A stretch of 31,113 nt of DNA, from assembly GCA_035495815.1 (NCBI GenBank), contig DATJFH010000170.1:1-31113 (forward strand), given 5' to 3'. The notes below the pieces were generated by a model, which saw only the letters and a program-made list of their open reading frames with translations, had not been told where the DNA came from and ran no database searches. Position 1 is the stretch's first letter. Each line of letters opens with the position of its first letter. The stretch is from DATJFH01 sp035495815 (lineage in GTDB: Bacteria; Acidobacteriota; Terriglobia; Bryobacterales; Bryobacteraceae). This document shows, piece after piece, positions 25,574 to 31,113 of the stretch. Position numbers and translations under genes: made by a program.

Positions 25574-26329
25574 TCAGACCTTCAAGATGCGGTCCATCTC
25601 CAGGAACTCCTGGATGAAGGGATGATCCGAGGTCTCCAGGTCCTCGGTCGCGCCGAAGTAGATCACCTGGCCGTCGTGCAGGAATACCACCTTGTCCGCC
25701 ACTTTCCGCATCAGCGCCAGGTCATGCGTCACCACCACGGCGGTCAGCTGGAGCCTTGCCTTGAGCCGCAGCATCAGGTCGGAAAGCTGCGCCGACATGA
25801 TGGGGTCCACCATGGTCGTGGGCTCGTCGTAAAGGACGCACTGGGGCTGCGCCGCCAAAGCCCGGGCAATGGCCACCGCGCGCTTGTGGCCCGTGGCCAG
25901 ATCGGCCGGGTAGGCGTCCTTGTACTCGAGAATGTCCACCATCTGGAGCAGTCCGTTCACCACGTCCTCTTTGTTCTGCTCGTTGTAGTCCTCGCGCAGC
26001 TCCAGCGAAAACAGCACGTTTTCGCCGATGGTCAGCGAGTCGAACAGGGCGCCGGACTGGAATACCATGGTGACCTTGCGGCGGATGCGGCGCAGTTCGG
26101 CCTCCGGGAAATTCGTGATGTCCTCGTGAGCCACGATCACCTGGCCGCTGTCCGGCTTGATGAAACCCATGATGTGGCCCAGCGTCACCGATTTTCCCAC
26201 GCCGCTTCTTCCGATGATGGCCACCGTCTCTCCCGGATCGACGTGGAAACTGCAATCGATCAGCACCGGCCGGTCGAAGGTCTTGCAGACGTCCCGGAAC
26301 TCGATGTAATGCGGGAACTGTTCACTCAT
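25574..26329 (-). CDS. ABC transporter ATP-binding protein, Mla/Ttg2A-like, with unusual signature motif
   Basis: A 251-residue ABC ATPase closest by eye to MlaF/Ttg2A-type lipid transporter ATPases. Walker A is GRSGVGKS (about 41-48). The Q-loop is MVFQSGALFDSLTIGENV, Walker B VLYDEPT, and the H-loop VVTHD. The signature reads DLATGHKRAVAIARAL instead of LSGG-type, and the D-loop region reads TTMVDP instead of TTGLDP. No MlaE permease or MlaD-type protein is near. The ATG overlaps the mobA stop by 8 nt (ATGAGTGA), so translation is probably coupled to mobA; no Shine-Dalgarno is evident. Lipid transport is likely from family; cooperation with the adjacent sugar-type binding protein is doubtful. 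Confidence 0.9.
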   Translation of the reverse strand: MSEQFPHYIEFRDVCKTFDRPVLIDCSFHVDPGETVAIIGRSGVGKSVTLGHIMGFIKPDSGQVIVAHEDITNFPEAELRRIRRKVTMVFQSGALFDSLTIGENVLFSLELREDYNEQNKEDVVNGLLQMVDILEYKDAYPADLATGHKRAVAIARALAAQPQCVLYDEPTTMVDPIMSAQLSDLMLRLKARLQLTAVVVTHDLALMRKVADKVVFLHDGQVIYFGATEDLETSDHPFIQEFLEMDRILKV

Positions 26330-26888
26330 GCAGATAGCCGGCCCATTCCTCCGGCGTATTGACGTTGCGGAACCACTGCGCCTCGCCGACCTTCCAGGAC
26401 GCGATATTCAAGCCCGCCAGTCCCGCCGTGACTTTCCGCACGCCCCGGCCGAGCGCCCGTGAGACGGCTTCGCGGCAGCGCGAATGATACACGGCGCACA
26501 GCGGTTCGGGAAGTCCGCCGGGTCCGGACGGGAGCAGGCAGTCCGCCGCCGAGCCTCGAGCCGCGTCCAGCAGCCGCCTGAGAAACGGAGCGGAGATCCC
26601 CGGCATGTCGCAGGCCACGATCAGGTTCCACTCCGCGTCCGTGGACGCCAGCGCCGTGCAGATCCCGCCCAGCGGACCCGCGCCCGGACGGCTGTCGGGC
26701 AGCATGCGGATTCCCAGGCCCCGATACCTCTCCGGCGCCCCGATGAGAGTCACCGAACCGGCGGCTTCGGCGACCGCGCCCGCGATGTGCTCGACCAGCG
26801 TCCGGCCGTGCAGCGGCAGCTGCGCCTTGTCCCGTCCCATGCGGGTGCTGTTTCCCCCCACCAGGACGAAGCCCGCCATGCGGTCCAT
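26322..26888 (-). CDS. mobA: Molybdenum cofactor guanylyltransferase
   Basis: Transfers GMP from GTP to molybdopterin to form the guanine dinucleotide cofactor. At 188 aa it matches the usual ~190. Motifs: the N-terminal nucleotide-binding loop FVLVGGNSTRMGRDKAQL, DSRPGAGPLGGI, and the metal-binding CDMP motif in VACDMPGIS. It ends with FRNVNTPEEWAGY, the NINTPEDL-type motif of MobA. ATG 26888 is chosen over ATG 26879: an extended -10 (TGCTATCAT) ends 6 nt upstream of it. The ABC ATPase overlaps its 3' end. A link to the MOSC gene far away at 1469 is possible but not shown. Confidence 0.92.
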   Translation of the reverse strand: MDRMAGFVLVGGNSTRMGRDKAQLPLHGRTLVEHIAGAVAEAAGSVTLIGAPERYRGLGIRMLPDSRPGAGPLGGICTALASTDAEWNLIVACDMPGISAPFLRRLLDAARGSAADCLLPSGPGGLPEPLCAVYHSRCREAVSRALGRGVRKVTAGLAGLNIASWKVGEAQWFRNVNTPEEWAGYLHE

Positions 26889-26894
26889 GTTCGA

Positions 26895-26903
26895 ATGATA
26901 GCA
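26895..26903 (-). promoter_or_regulatory. Extended -10 promoter candidate for mobA
   Basis: On the minus strand TGCTATCAT (TGn plus TATCAT, hexamer 26900-26895) ends 6 nt before ATG 26888, with no Shine-Dalgarno between. It closely resembles the element before the gene at 4867. Confidence 0.5.
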
Positions 26904-26914
26904 GGGTGGCCCGC

Positions 26915-28339
26915 TCACCCCCGCCGCGACGCCACGATCTGCTGCAGCCTGGTCCTCAGTTCCGCTTTCAACCCCGCCGGCTCCTTCGACACCGCCAGGT
27001 TCTTCAGCTCCCGCGCGTCTTTGGAATAGTCGTACAGCTCCTCGCCCTCGCGCCCCTCGTCCCACATGGTGTACCGGTAGCGCTCCGTCCGCATGGAGTA
27101 GCCGCGCACCGCTCCGCCTTCACGCGCGCGATGCACCTGCGTCACCGCCGGACGATCCCAGGCCGCCCGAGGATTCTCCAGCAGCGGCCGCAGGCTCTTC
27201 CCGTGCAGATTCGCCGGCGCGTCCTTCAGCCCGCACAAATCCACCAGCGTGGGGTACATGTCCAGAAACTCCACCGTCCGCCCGCAGCCCTGCCCGCGCG
27301 CCGGCACCCCGGCTCCGCACATCATCAGCGGCGCCCCGGCAGCGTATTCGAATACCGTCTGCTTCATCCACTGGCCGTGCTCCCCGAGTCCGTAACCGTG
27401 GTCGCTCCAGAACACCACCGTGGTGTCCTCTTCCTGCCCCAGCCGCTTCAAAGCGCTCAGTACCTTGCCCACCTGCGCGTCCAGAAACAGGATCGCCGCG
27501 TAATAGGCCCGCATCGCTTCCAGCCGCTGCTTTTCCGTCATGCCCCAGTTCGCCGGGATCGTGAAATACGCCCACTTGGGCGCGATCTTCATCTCCCCGT
27601 CCTCGAACGGAATCAGCTTCACCCTGTCGCGCGGAATCATGTCGAAGTACTTGGACGGCGCGATCCACGGGCAATGCGGCTTGTAGAACCCCGCGCCCAG
27701 GAACCACGGCTTGCCCCGCTGCTCTTCCATCATGCGGATGATTTCCGCCGCCACCATCCCGTCCGTGTGCTCCTCGTCTTTCGCCGGCGACGCGTAAAAC
27801 GCCACCGCGCTGCCGATGCCGCGGTCCGGCGTGAAGTTGGTGAGCTTCGGCTCTTCCTGCGTATGATCCACGCCCGCCGGATTGACGCGCCGGTTCCAGG
27901 TGGGCTCGTCGTCCAGACCGTTCGTGCCGATCTGCCCCGGATTCCCGTAGTGGTAGATCTTGCCCACGCGCGCCACGAAGTAGTCGTTTTTCTGGAACGC
28001 CTGCCCCAGCGTGACCACATCGGGAAGGGACTTGCGGAAGTGACGCTGCAGATCGTACACGCCCGTCGTGTCCGGCGCCAGTCCCGTCATCACCGAGCTG
28101 CGCGACGGGCTGCACAGCGGGAACTGGCAGTAAGACCGGTCGAACCGCACCCCGCGCCGCGCGATCGAATCCAGGTTCGGCGTGCGCACGACGGGGTGTC
28201 CGTAGGCGCTCAGACAATGATTCAGGTCGTCGCTGGCGATGAACAGCACGTTGCGCCGCGGCTTGGGTTGCGCGGAAGCCGCCAGGGCGCTGGTCGCGCT
28301 CATCAGGAAATGCCGCCGCGTGCAGGTCGAGGATTTCAT
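26915..28339 (-). CDS. Tat-exported sulfatase (iduronate-2-sulfatase-like)
   Basis: A type I formylglycine-dependent sulfatase of 474 aa. The maturation motif is C76-S-P-S-R80 (LCSPSRSSVMTG), where Cys76 would become formylglycine. Metal-site residues appear in FIASDDLN (Asp37, Asp38) and WSDHGYGLGEHGQW. The N-terminus has a twin-arginine signal (TRRHFLMSATSALAAS), so the protein is predicted to be exported folded. The C-terminus (RYTMWDEGREGEELYDYSKD) is typical of iduronate-2-sulfatase-like enzymes. The substrate is probably a sulfated glycan, though not provable. ATG 28339 is chosen: the signal begins there and TAGGAT lies 7 nt upstream. It is 47 nt downstream of the TIM-barrel gene. Confidence 0.93.
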   Translation of the reverse strand: MKSSTCTRRHFLMSATSALAASAQPKPRRNVLFIASDDLNHCLSAYGHPVVRTPNLDSIARRGVRFDRSYCQFPLCSPSRSSVMTGLAPDTTGVYDLQRHFRKSLPDVVTLGQAFQKNDYFVARVGKIYHYGNPGQIGTNGLDDEPTWNRRVNPAGVDHTQEEPKLTNFTPDRGIGSAVAFYASPAKDEEHTDGMVAAEIIRMMEEQRGKPWFLGAGFYKPHCPWIAPSKYFDMIPRDRVKLIPFEDGEMKIAPKWAYFTIPANWGMTEKQRLEAMRAYYAAILFLDAQVGKVLSALKRLGQEEDTTVVFWSDHGYGLGEHGQWMKQTVFEYAAGAPLMMCGAGVPARGQGCGRTVEFLDMYPTLVDLCGLKDAPANLHGKSLRPLLENPRAAWDRPAVTQVHRAREGGAVRGYSMRTERYRYTMWDEGREGEELYDYSKDARELKNLAVSKEPAGLKAELRTRLQQIVASRRG

Positions 28340-28346
28340 CCCATCA

Positions 28347-28352
28347 ATCCTA
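28347..28352 (-). promoter_or_regulatory. -10 candidate for the sulfatase
   Basis: TAGGAT on the minus strand ends 7 nt before ATG 28339. The interval TGATGGG is not a good Shine-Dalgarno. This suggests a separate leaderless transcript for the sulfatase. Confidence 0.35.
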
Positions 28353-28386
28353 TCGCAATCGGCCGCGCCCACCCCCGCCGGCCGCC

Positions 28387-29346
28387 TCAGCCGGGAACGA
28401 ACTGCCGCAGGTAACGATGGGCGACGCGAAAGCCGGTCTTGTACTCTTCACTGAAGTCGTCGCCCGTATAAGGCCAGCCGTACAGGTTGTCCTCGTGCTC
28501 GATATTCATCGCCCCTTGGTAGCCCGCGTCCATGAGCACGCTGAAGAACTCCGCCCAGTGGATCGACCCGAATCCCGGAAGCCGGAAGCGCCACCACCGC
28601 GCGTTGTTCAGCGGGTGGATGCCGGTCTTTCGCAGCACGGGCCACAGAATCTCCGTGTCTTTCAGATGCACGTCGAAAATCTTCCCGGCGAAGTCCCGGG
28701 CGCACTGGATCGGATCCATCATCTGCCAGACCAGGTGGGAAGGATCGTACTGCAGCCCCACGTAGGGCGAATCGCCGAACGCCTTGAACAGCGCCTCGTA
28801 CCCGGCGGGGCCGGTGGCGATGTTGGGACCGCCCGCCCACGGCTCCCACAGGATCCGCACTTTGTGCTTCTGGCACAGCGGGAAATACTTCTCCGTGTAC
28901 ACGCGCACGATCTCCGCCACCTGCTCGTCGAGCGGCCGGCCCGGTATCGTGCCCGAGGCCGAACCCACGTACGGGACCCCCAGCTTTCCCGCCAGCTCGA
29001 TCACGTTGCGGTAATAGGCATTGGCGCGCGCCCGCGCGGCCGCGTCCGGCGCGATGTGATTCTGCGTCGACGCCACCACCGAAAGATGCAGCCCGGAGCC
29101 GCTCAGCGCCGTCTTCACCATCTGCGCCTGCTCATCGGTGGCCCCGTTGCCCACGTCCAGACGCGTGCGCGGCTCCGCCCACAGTCCGATGCTCGTGAAG
29201 CCTTCCTTCCTGGCGAATTCGAGGTTGGCTTCCGAGAACTTCCCGAGAATACCCAGCCGCGGCTTCCAGGTCTTCGCCTTCGGCCCCTGCGCCGCCGCTG
29301 CCCCGGCCGCCGCCATCGAGGCCAGCAGTTTGCGTCTTGCGATCAT
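28387..29346 (-). CDS. Exported sugar phosphate isomerase/epimerase-like TIM barrel
   Basis: A 319-residue protein of the AP-endonuclease-2/xylose-isomerase-like TIM-barrel superfamily. Likely metal-binding positions are visible at barrel strand ends: ILWEPWAGG (Glu), QYDPSHLVW (Asp, His), DVHLKDTE (His) and NIEHEDN (Glu). The N-terminus ARRKLLASMAAAGAAAA looks like a twin-arginine-type signal, so the enzyme is predicted to be exported, as for many such proteins in acidobacteria and planctomycetes. It probably acts on a sugar or sugar derivative; no substrate can be named. ATG 29346 fits the signal, and TAAAGT lies 7 nt upstream. The PLP enzyme stop is 10 nt upstream. Confidence 0.85.
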   Translation of the reverse strand: MIARRKLLASMAAAGAAAAQGPKAKTWKPRLGILGKFSEANLEFARKEGFTSIGLWAEPRTRLDVGNGATDEQAQMVKTALSGSGLHLSVVASTQNHIAPDAAARARANAYYRNVIELAGKLGVPYVGSASGTIPGRPLDEQVAEIVRVYTEKYFPLCQKHKVRILWEPWAGGPNIATGPAGYEALFKAFGDSPYVGLQYDPSHLVWQMMDPIQCARDFAGKIFDVHLKDTEILWPVLRKTGIHPLNNARWWRFRLPGFGSIHWAEFFSVLMDAGYQGAMNIEHEDNLYGWPYTGDDFSEEYKTGFRVAHRYLRQFVPG

Positions 29347-29353
29347 CCCGCCT

Positions 29354-29359
29354 ACTTTA
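29354..29359 (-). promoter_or_regulatory. -10 candidate for the TIM-barrel gene
   Basis: TAAAGT on the minus strand overlaps the end of the PLP-enzyme gene and lies 7 nt before ATG 29346. GAGG just upstream of it could instead act as a distant Shine-Dalgarno. Confidence 0.3.
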
Positions 29360-30643
29360 CCTCGATCTTGCCGCCGGAACATCGGACGCGCCGGCCCGCG
29401 CCCGTTCGAGCGCCTGCTCGAAATCCGCCAGCAGGTCCCGCCAGTCTTCGATCCCCACCGATACCCGCACCAGCCCGTCGCCGATGCCGGCTTCTTCCAG
29501 CTCCTGCCGCGTCATCCCTGAATGCGTGGTCGTCCTGGGATGGCATACCAGCGACTCCACCCCGCCGAGTGAAACCGCGTTGCGCGCCAGCTTCAGGCTG
29601 CGCAGAAACTCGAACGCCGCCGCCTTGCCGCCTTCGAAATCCAGCGAGAACAGGCCCCCCGGATAGTCGCACTGCTCGCGGTAGATGCGGATCTGCTCGG
29701 CATCCTCGAACAGCGTGGGATAAAGCACCCGCCGGATCCCCGGACGGCCCGCCAGCTTCTCGGCGATCCGCTGCGCGTTCTTGCTCTGGCGATTCATCCG
29801 CAGCGCGACCGTGGGCAGCCGCTGGTCGAGCATCCAGCATTCGTCCGGCTGCAGGATGTTGCCGAACAGGCTGCGCCGGCTCCGGATCTTGTGAATGATC
29901 TGGGGATCCCGCGCGATGGCCACTCCGGCGATCATGTCGCTGTGGCCGGAGAGATACTTGGTCGCCGAGTAAAGGGACAAATCCGCGCCCAGTTTCAGCG
30001 GATGCTGGTAGACCGGCCCCAGGAACGTGTTATCGACCATCACCACCGGCGCCGGCGCCCGCCGCCTGGCTGTTTCGGCCGCCCGGCGAATATCGGTCAT
30101 CCTCATGGTCGGGTTGGCGGGCGTCTCGATCATCACCACGCAGGGGTCCTTCGCCCCTAGAATGGCCGCGTCCAGCGCGTCGCCGTCGCCGCCCGGAACC
30201 GGCACGCCGGTGACACCCAGCGGCGCCAGAAACTGCTTGATCAGCGTGGTCGTGCCCCCGTACAGCGGAGTCGTGTAGACGACGCTCGAATCCGGGCGCC
30301 CGAAGGTGAACACCGCCGTCATGATGGCGGCCATGCCGGAGTTGAATACCGCCGCGCTGCTCGCGCCCGGCTCGAGCGGCACGATCTGATCTTCCAGAAT
30401 TTCGGCGTTGGGGTGGGAAAACCTGGAATAAACCAGATCGGCCTTCTCGCCCTCTTTGAGCCCCGCGCGGCCGCCCATGATGTCGAATGCCCGCTCGGCC
30501 GCTTCCGGACTGGCGAACACGTAAGTCGAGCTGCGAAACACAGCCGGACGCGCCGAGCCCACCGAAAGGCTGGGGTCGAAGCCCAGCGTCAGAACCGCGG
30601 TGGACGGACGGACCGAATCGGGGAAGTCCGGATGATGTGCCAT
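29357..30643 (-). CDS. PLP-dependent Cys/Met metabolism enzyme (cystathionine gamma-synthase/lyase family)
   Basis: Fold-type I PLP enzyme of 428 aa. The PLP lysine is Lys229 in SLYSATKYLSGHSDMIAG. The phosphate-contacting Tyr/Arg motif is YSRFSHPN (about 72-79), with the ETPANPT and VVMVDNTFLGP strands. The C-terminal SLGGVESLVCHPRTTTHS is diagnostic for this family. Members make or cleave cystathionine, homocysteine or methionine; by sequence I cannot separate gamma-synthase, gamma-lyase and O-acetylhomoserine sulfhydrylase. ATG 30643 has a strong AAGGAGG 3 nt upstream. It is followed after 10 nt by the TIM-barrel gene. It diverges from a small membrane protein gene. Confidence 0.93.
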   Translation of the reverse strand: MAHHPDFPDSVRPSTAVLTLGFDPSLSVGSARPAVFRSSTYVFASPEAAERAFDIMGGRAGLKEGEKADLVYSRFSHPNAEILEDQIVPLEPGASSAAVFNSGMAAIMTAVFTFGRPDSSVVYTTPLYGGTTTLIKQFLAPLGVTGVPVPGGDGDALDAAILGAKDPCVVMIETPANPTMRMTDIRRAAETARRRAPAPVVMVDNTFLGPVYQHPLKLGADLSLYSATKYLSGHSDMIAGVAIARDPQIIHKIRSRRSLFGNILQPDECWMLDQRLPTVALRMNRQSKNAQRIAEKLAGRPGIRRVLYPTLFEDAEQIRIYREQCDYPGGLFSLDFEGGKAAAFEFLRSLKLARNAVSLGGVESLVCHPRTTTHSGMTRQELEEAGIGDGLVRVSVGIEDWRDLLADFEQALERARAGASDVPAARSR

Positions 30644-30712
30644 AAGCCTCCTTCTTTCAGCTTATGCCCGGACGCGGCTTGGTGATCCGGAAGCCCGGCC
30701 TGGCAGCCGCGG

Positions 30713-30721
30713 TGCTAACAT
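30713..30721 (+). promoter_or_regulatory. Extended -10 promoter candidate
   Basis: TGCTAACAT (TGn plus TAACAT, hexamer 30716-30721) lies 21 nt before GTG 30743. The leader would include AAGGAGG (30730-30736). This gene therefore has a conventional leader, unlike many neighbours. Confidence 0.45.
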
Positions 30722-30742
30722 GACGCCGTAAGGAGGAGCATC

Positions 30743-30979
30743 GTGAAAGGCGCTCCGATACCCCAAATCAACGCATCGAAGCTCGTTTTCGGCGGAGGCG
30801 TCGCCGGAGCTTTGTTCGCCGTCATCAGCGCCGTGATCTTCCTCGTCGGAATTCCCGCCCTGCGCTCTTTCCTCGCGGCTTCGGCCGTGCTTGGCTGTCT
30901 GCTCGCGCTGGTGATTCATTTCAGCCGCCGCAAGCCACCCGGCCAGCCCAGGATTCTGCCTGCCACAAAACAAGGGTAA
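30743..30979 (+). CDS. Small two-helix membrane protein
   Basis: A 78-residue protein of unknown function. It has two hydrophobic helices (GGGVAGALFAVISAVIFLVG and AASAVLGCLLALVIHF) joined by a short loop with one arginine, and a positively charged Pro-rich tail (SRRKPPGQPR). GTG 30743 has an excellent AAGGAGG 6 nt upstream, which supports expression. It diverges from the PLP enzyme and stands alone. Confidence 0.7.
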   Translation: MKGAPIPQINASKLVFGGGVAGALFAVISAVIFLVGIPALRSFLAASAVLGCLLALVIHFSRRKPPGQPRILPATKQG

Positions 30980-31020
30980 TTATATAACTGACAGACCACA
31001 CGAAAGCCAATGATTGTTTC

Positions 31021-31113
31021 ATGGACGCCATCAAAACTCTTCAAGGAGCAATCCTCCACATCAGCGACGGGTTGAGAACTACTGATTCCTGGTGAAGCGT
31101 GGCATGGATGGCG
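31021..31113 (+). pseudogene. Possible remnant of an IS1595-type transposase, N-terminus only
   Basis: ATG 31021 reads MDAIKTLQGAILHISD, which resembles the N-terminus of IS1595-family transposases (KTLQEAI..FSD..NC..F.V..RWPDG). The frame then breaks: it stops at TGA 31093, while an overlapping frame continues the family pattern (VENY, stop, FLVKRGMDG). The DNA here is visibly AT-richer than the rest of the window. One frameshift and one stop in under 100 bp point to decay. The match is short and from memory of the family; the window ends before the helix-turn-helix or DDE parts could be seen. Confidence 0.35.

Noticed and set aside
24344..26362. 672-codon plus-strand frame opposite the ABC ATPase and binding protein.
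   Set aside because: The opposite strand encodes clear Walker and binding-protein motifs; the shadow has no plausible start or domain.
26906..29898. Two long plus-strand frames (26906-28414, 28417-29898) opposite the sulfatase and the TIM-barrel/PLP genes.
   Set aside because: Shadow frames; the minus-strand genes have full motif sets and sensible signal peptides.
1..31113. CRISPR arrays, tRNA genes, rRNA genes, defence systems and phage genes.
   Set aside because: No regularly spaced direct repeats, cloverleaf-like sequences, or nuclease, helicase or structural phage proteins were seen on either strand.

Overview
The window is high-GC, densely packed bacterial chromosome. The mix of families suggests a soil acidobacterium of the Solibacter/Bryobacter type: a PVC-type CxxCH cytochrome lipoprotein, a Tat-exported sulfatase, exported TIM-barrel proteins, a secreted carboxypeptidase-regulatory-like repeat protein, and type I GlnA beside GlnE. 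This is inferred from gene content; no rRNA or other marker gene is present. I found no tRNA, rRNA or CRISPR array, and no intact mobile element.

Layout. 1-4845 (+): nitrogen assimilation, with glnA (5' end cut off by the window), a strong intrinsic terminator, a MOSC-domain gene and glnE. 4867-7846: an exported helical-repeat protein (+), an exported M55 D-aminopeptidase (-) and a cytochrome P450 (+); the last two diverge from overlapping promoters. 8063-9766 (+): secreted repeat protein. 9778-13507 (-): a large cytochrome c lipoprotein followed by an enoyl-CoA hydratase-like gene. 13567-17003 (-): an apparent four-gene unit of two unknown genes, cstA, and a small ybdD/yjiX-like gene that overlaps the cstA stop. 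17064-19108 (-): a membrane-SRPBCC protein translationally coupled to a zinc alcohol dehydrogenase. 19223-22709 (+): fatty-acid beta-oxidation pair (thiolase, acyl-CoA dehydrogenase), then a small P-loop kinase. 22768-24270 (-): polytopic GT-C-like membrane protein. 24569-26888 (-): mobA, a Mla/Ttg2-type ABC ATPase and a sugar-type substrate-binding lipoprotein. 26915-30643 (-): sulfatase, sugar-isomerase-like TIM barrel and a PLP-dependent Cys/Met-metabolism enzyme. 30743-30979 (+): small membrane protein. The AT-richer last ~100 bp look like the decayed start of an IS1595-type transposase.

The most interesting signal is regulatory. At least nine genes have a TAnnnT -10-like hexamer ending only 6-9 nt before the start codon, with no convincing Shine-Dalgarno between, which is what leaderless mRNAs look like. 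Other genes, mostly internal to operons, have good Shine-Dalgarno sites. Two genes (glnE and the substrate-binding lipoprotein) appear to start at CTG, because their N-termini are clearly coding upstream of the first ATG/GTG/TTG. I see no convincing new defence or mobile system; most of the window is housekeeping and accessory metabolism.
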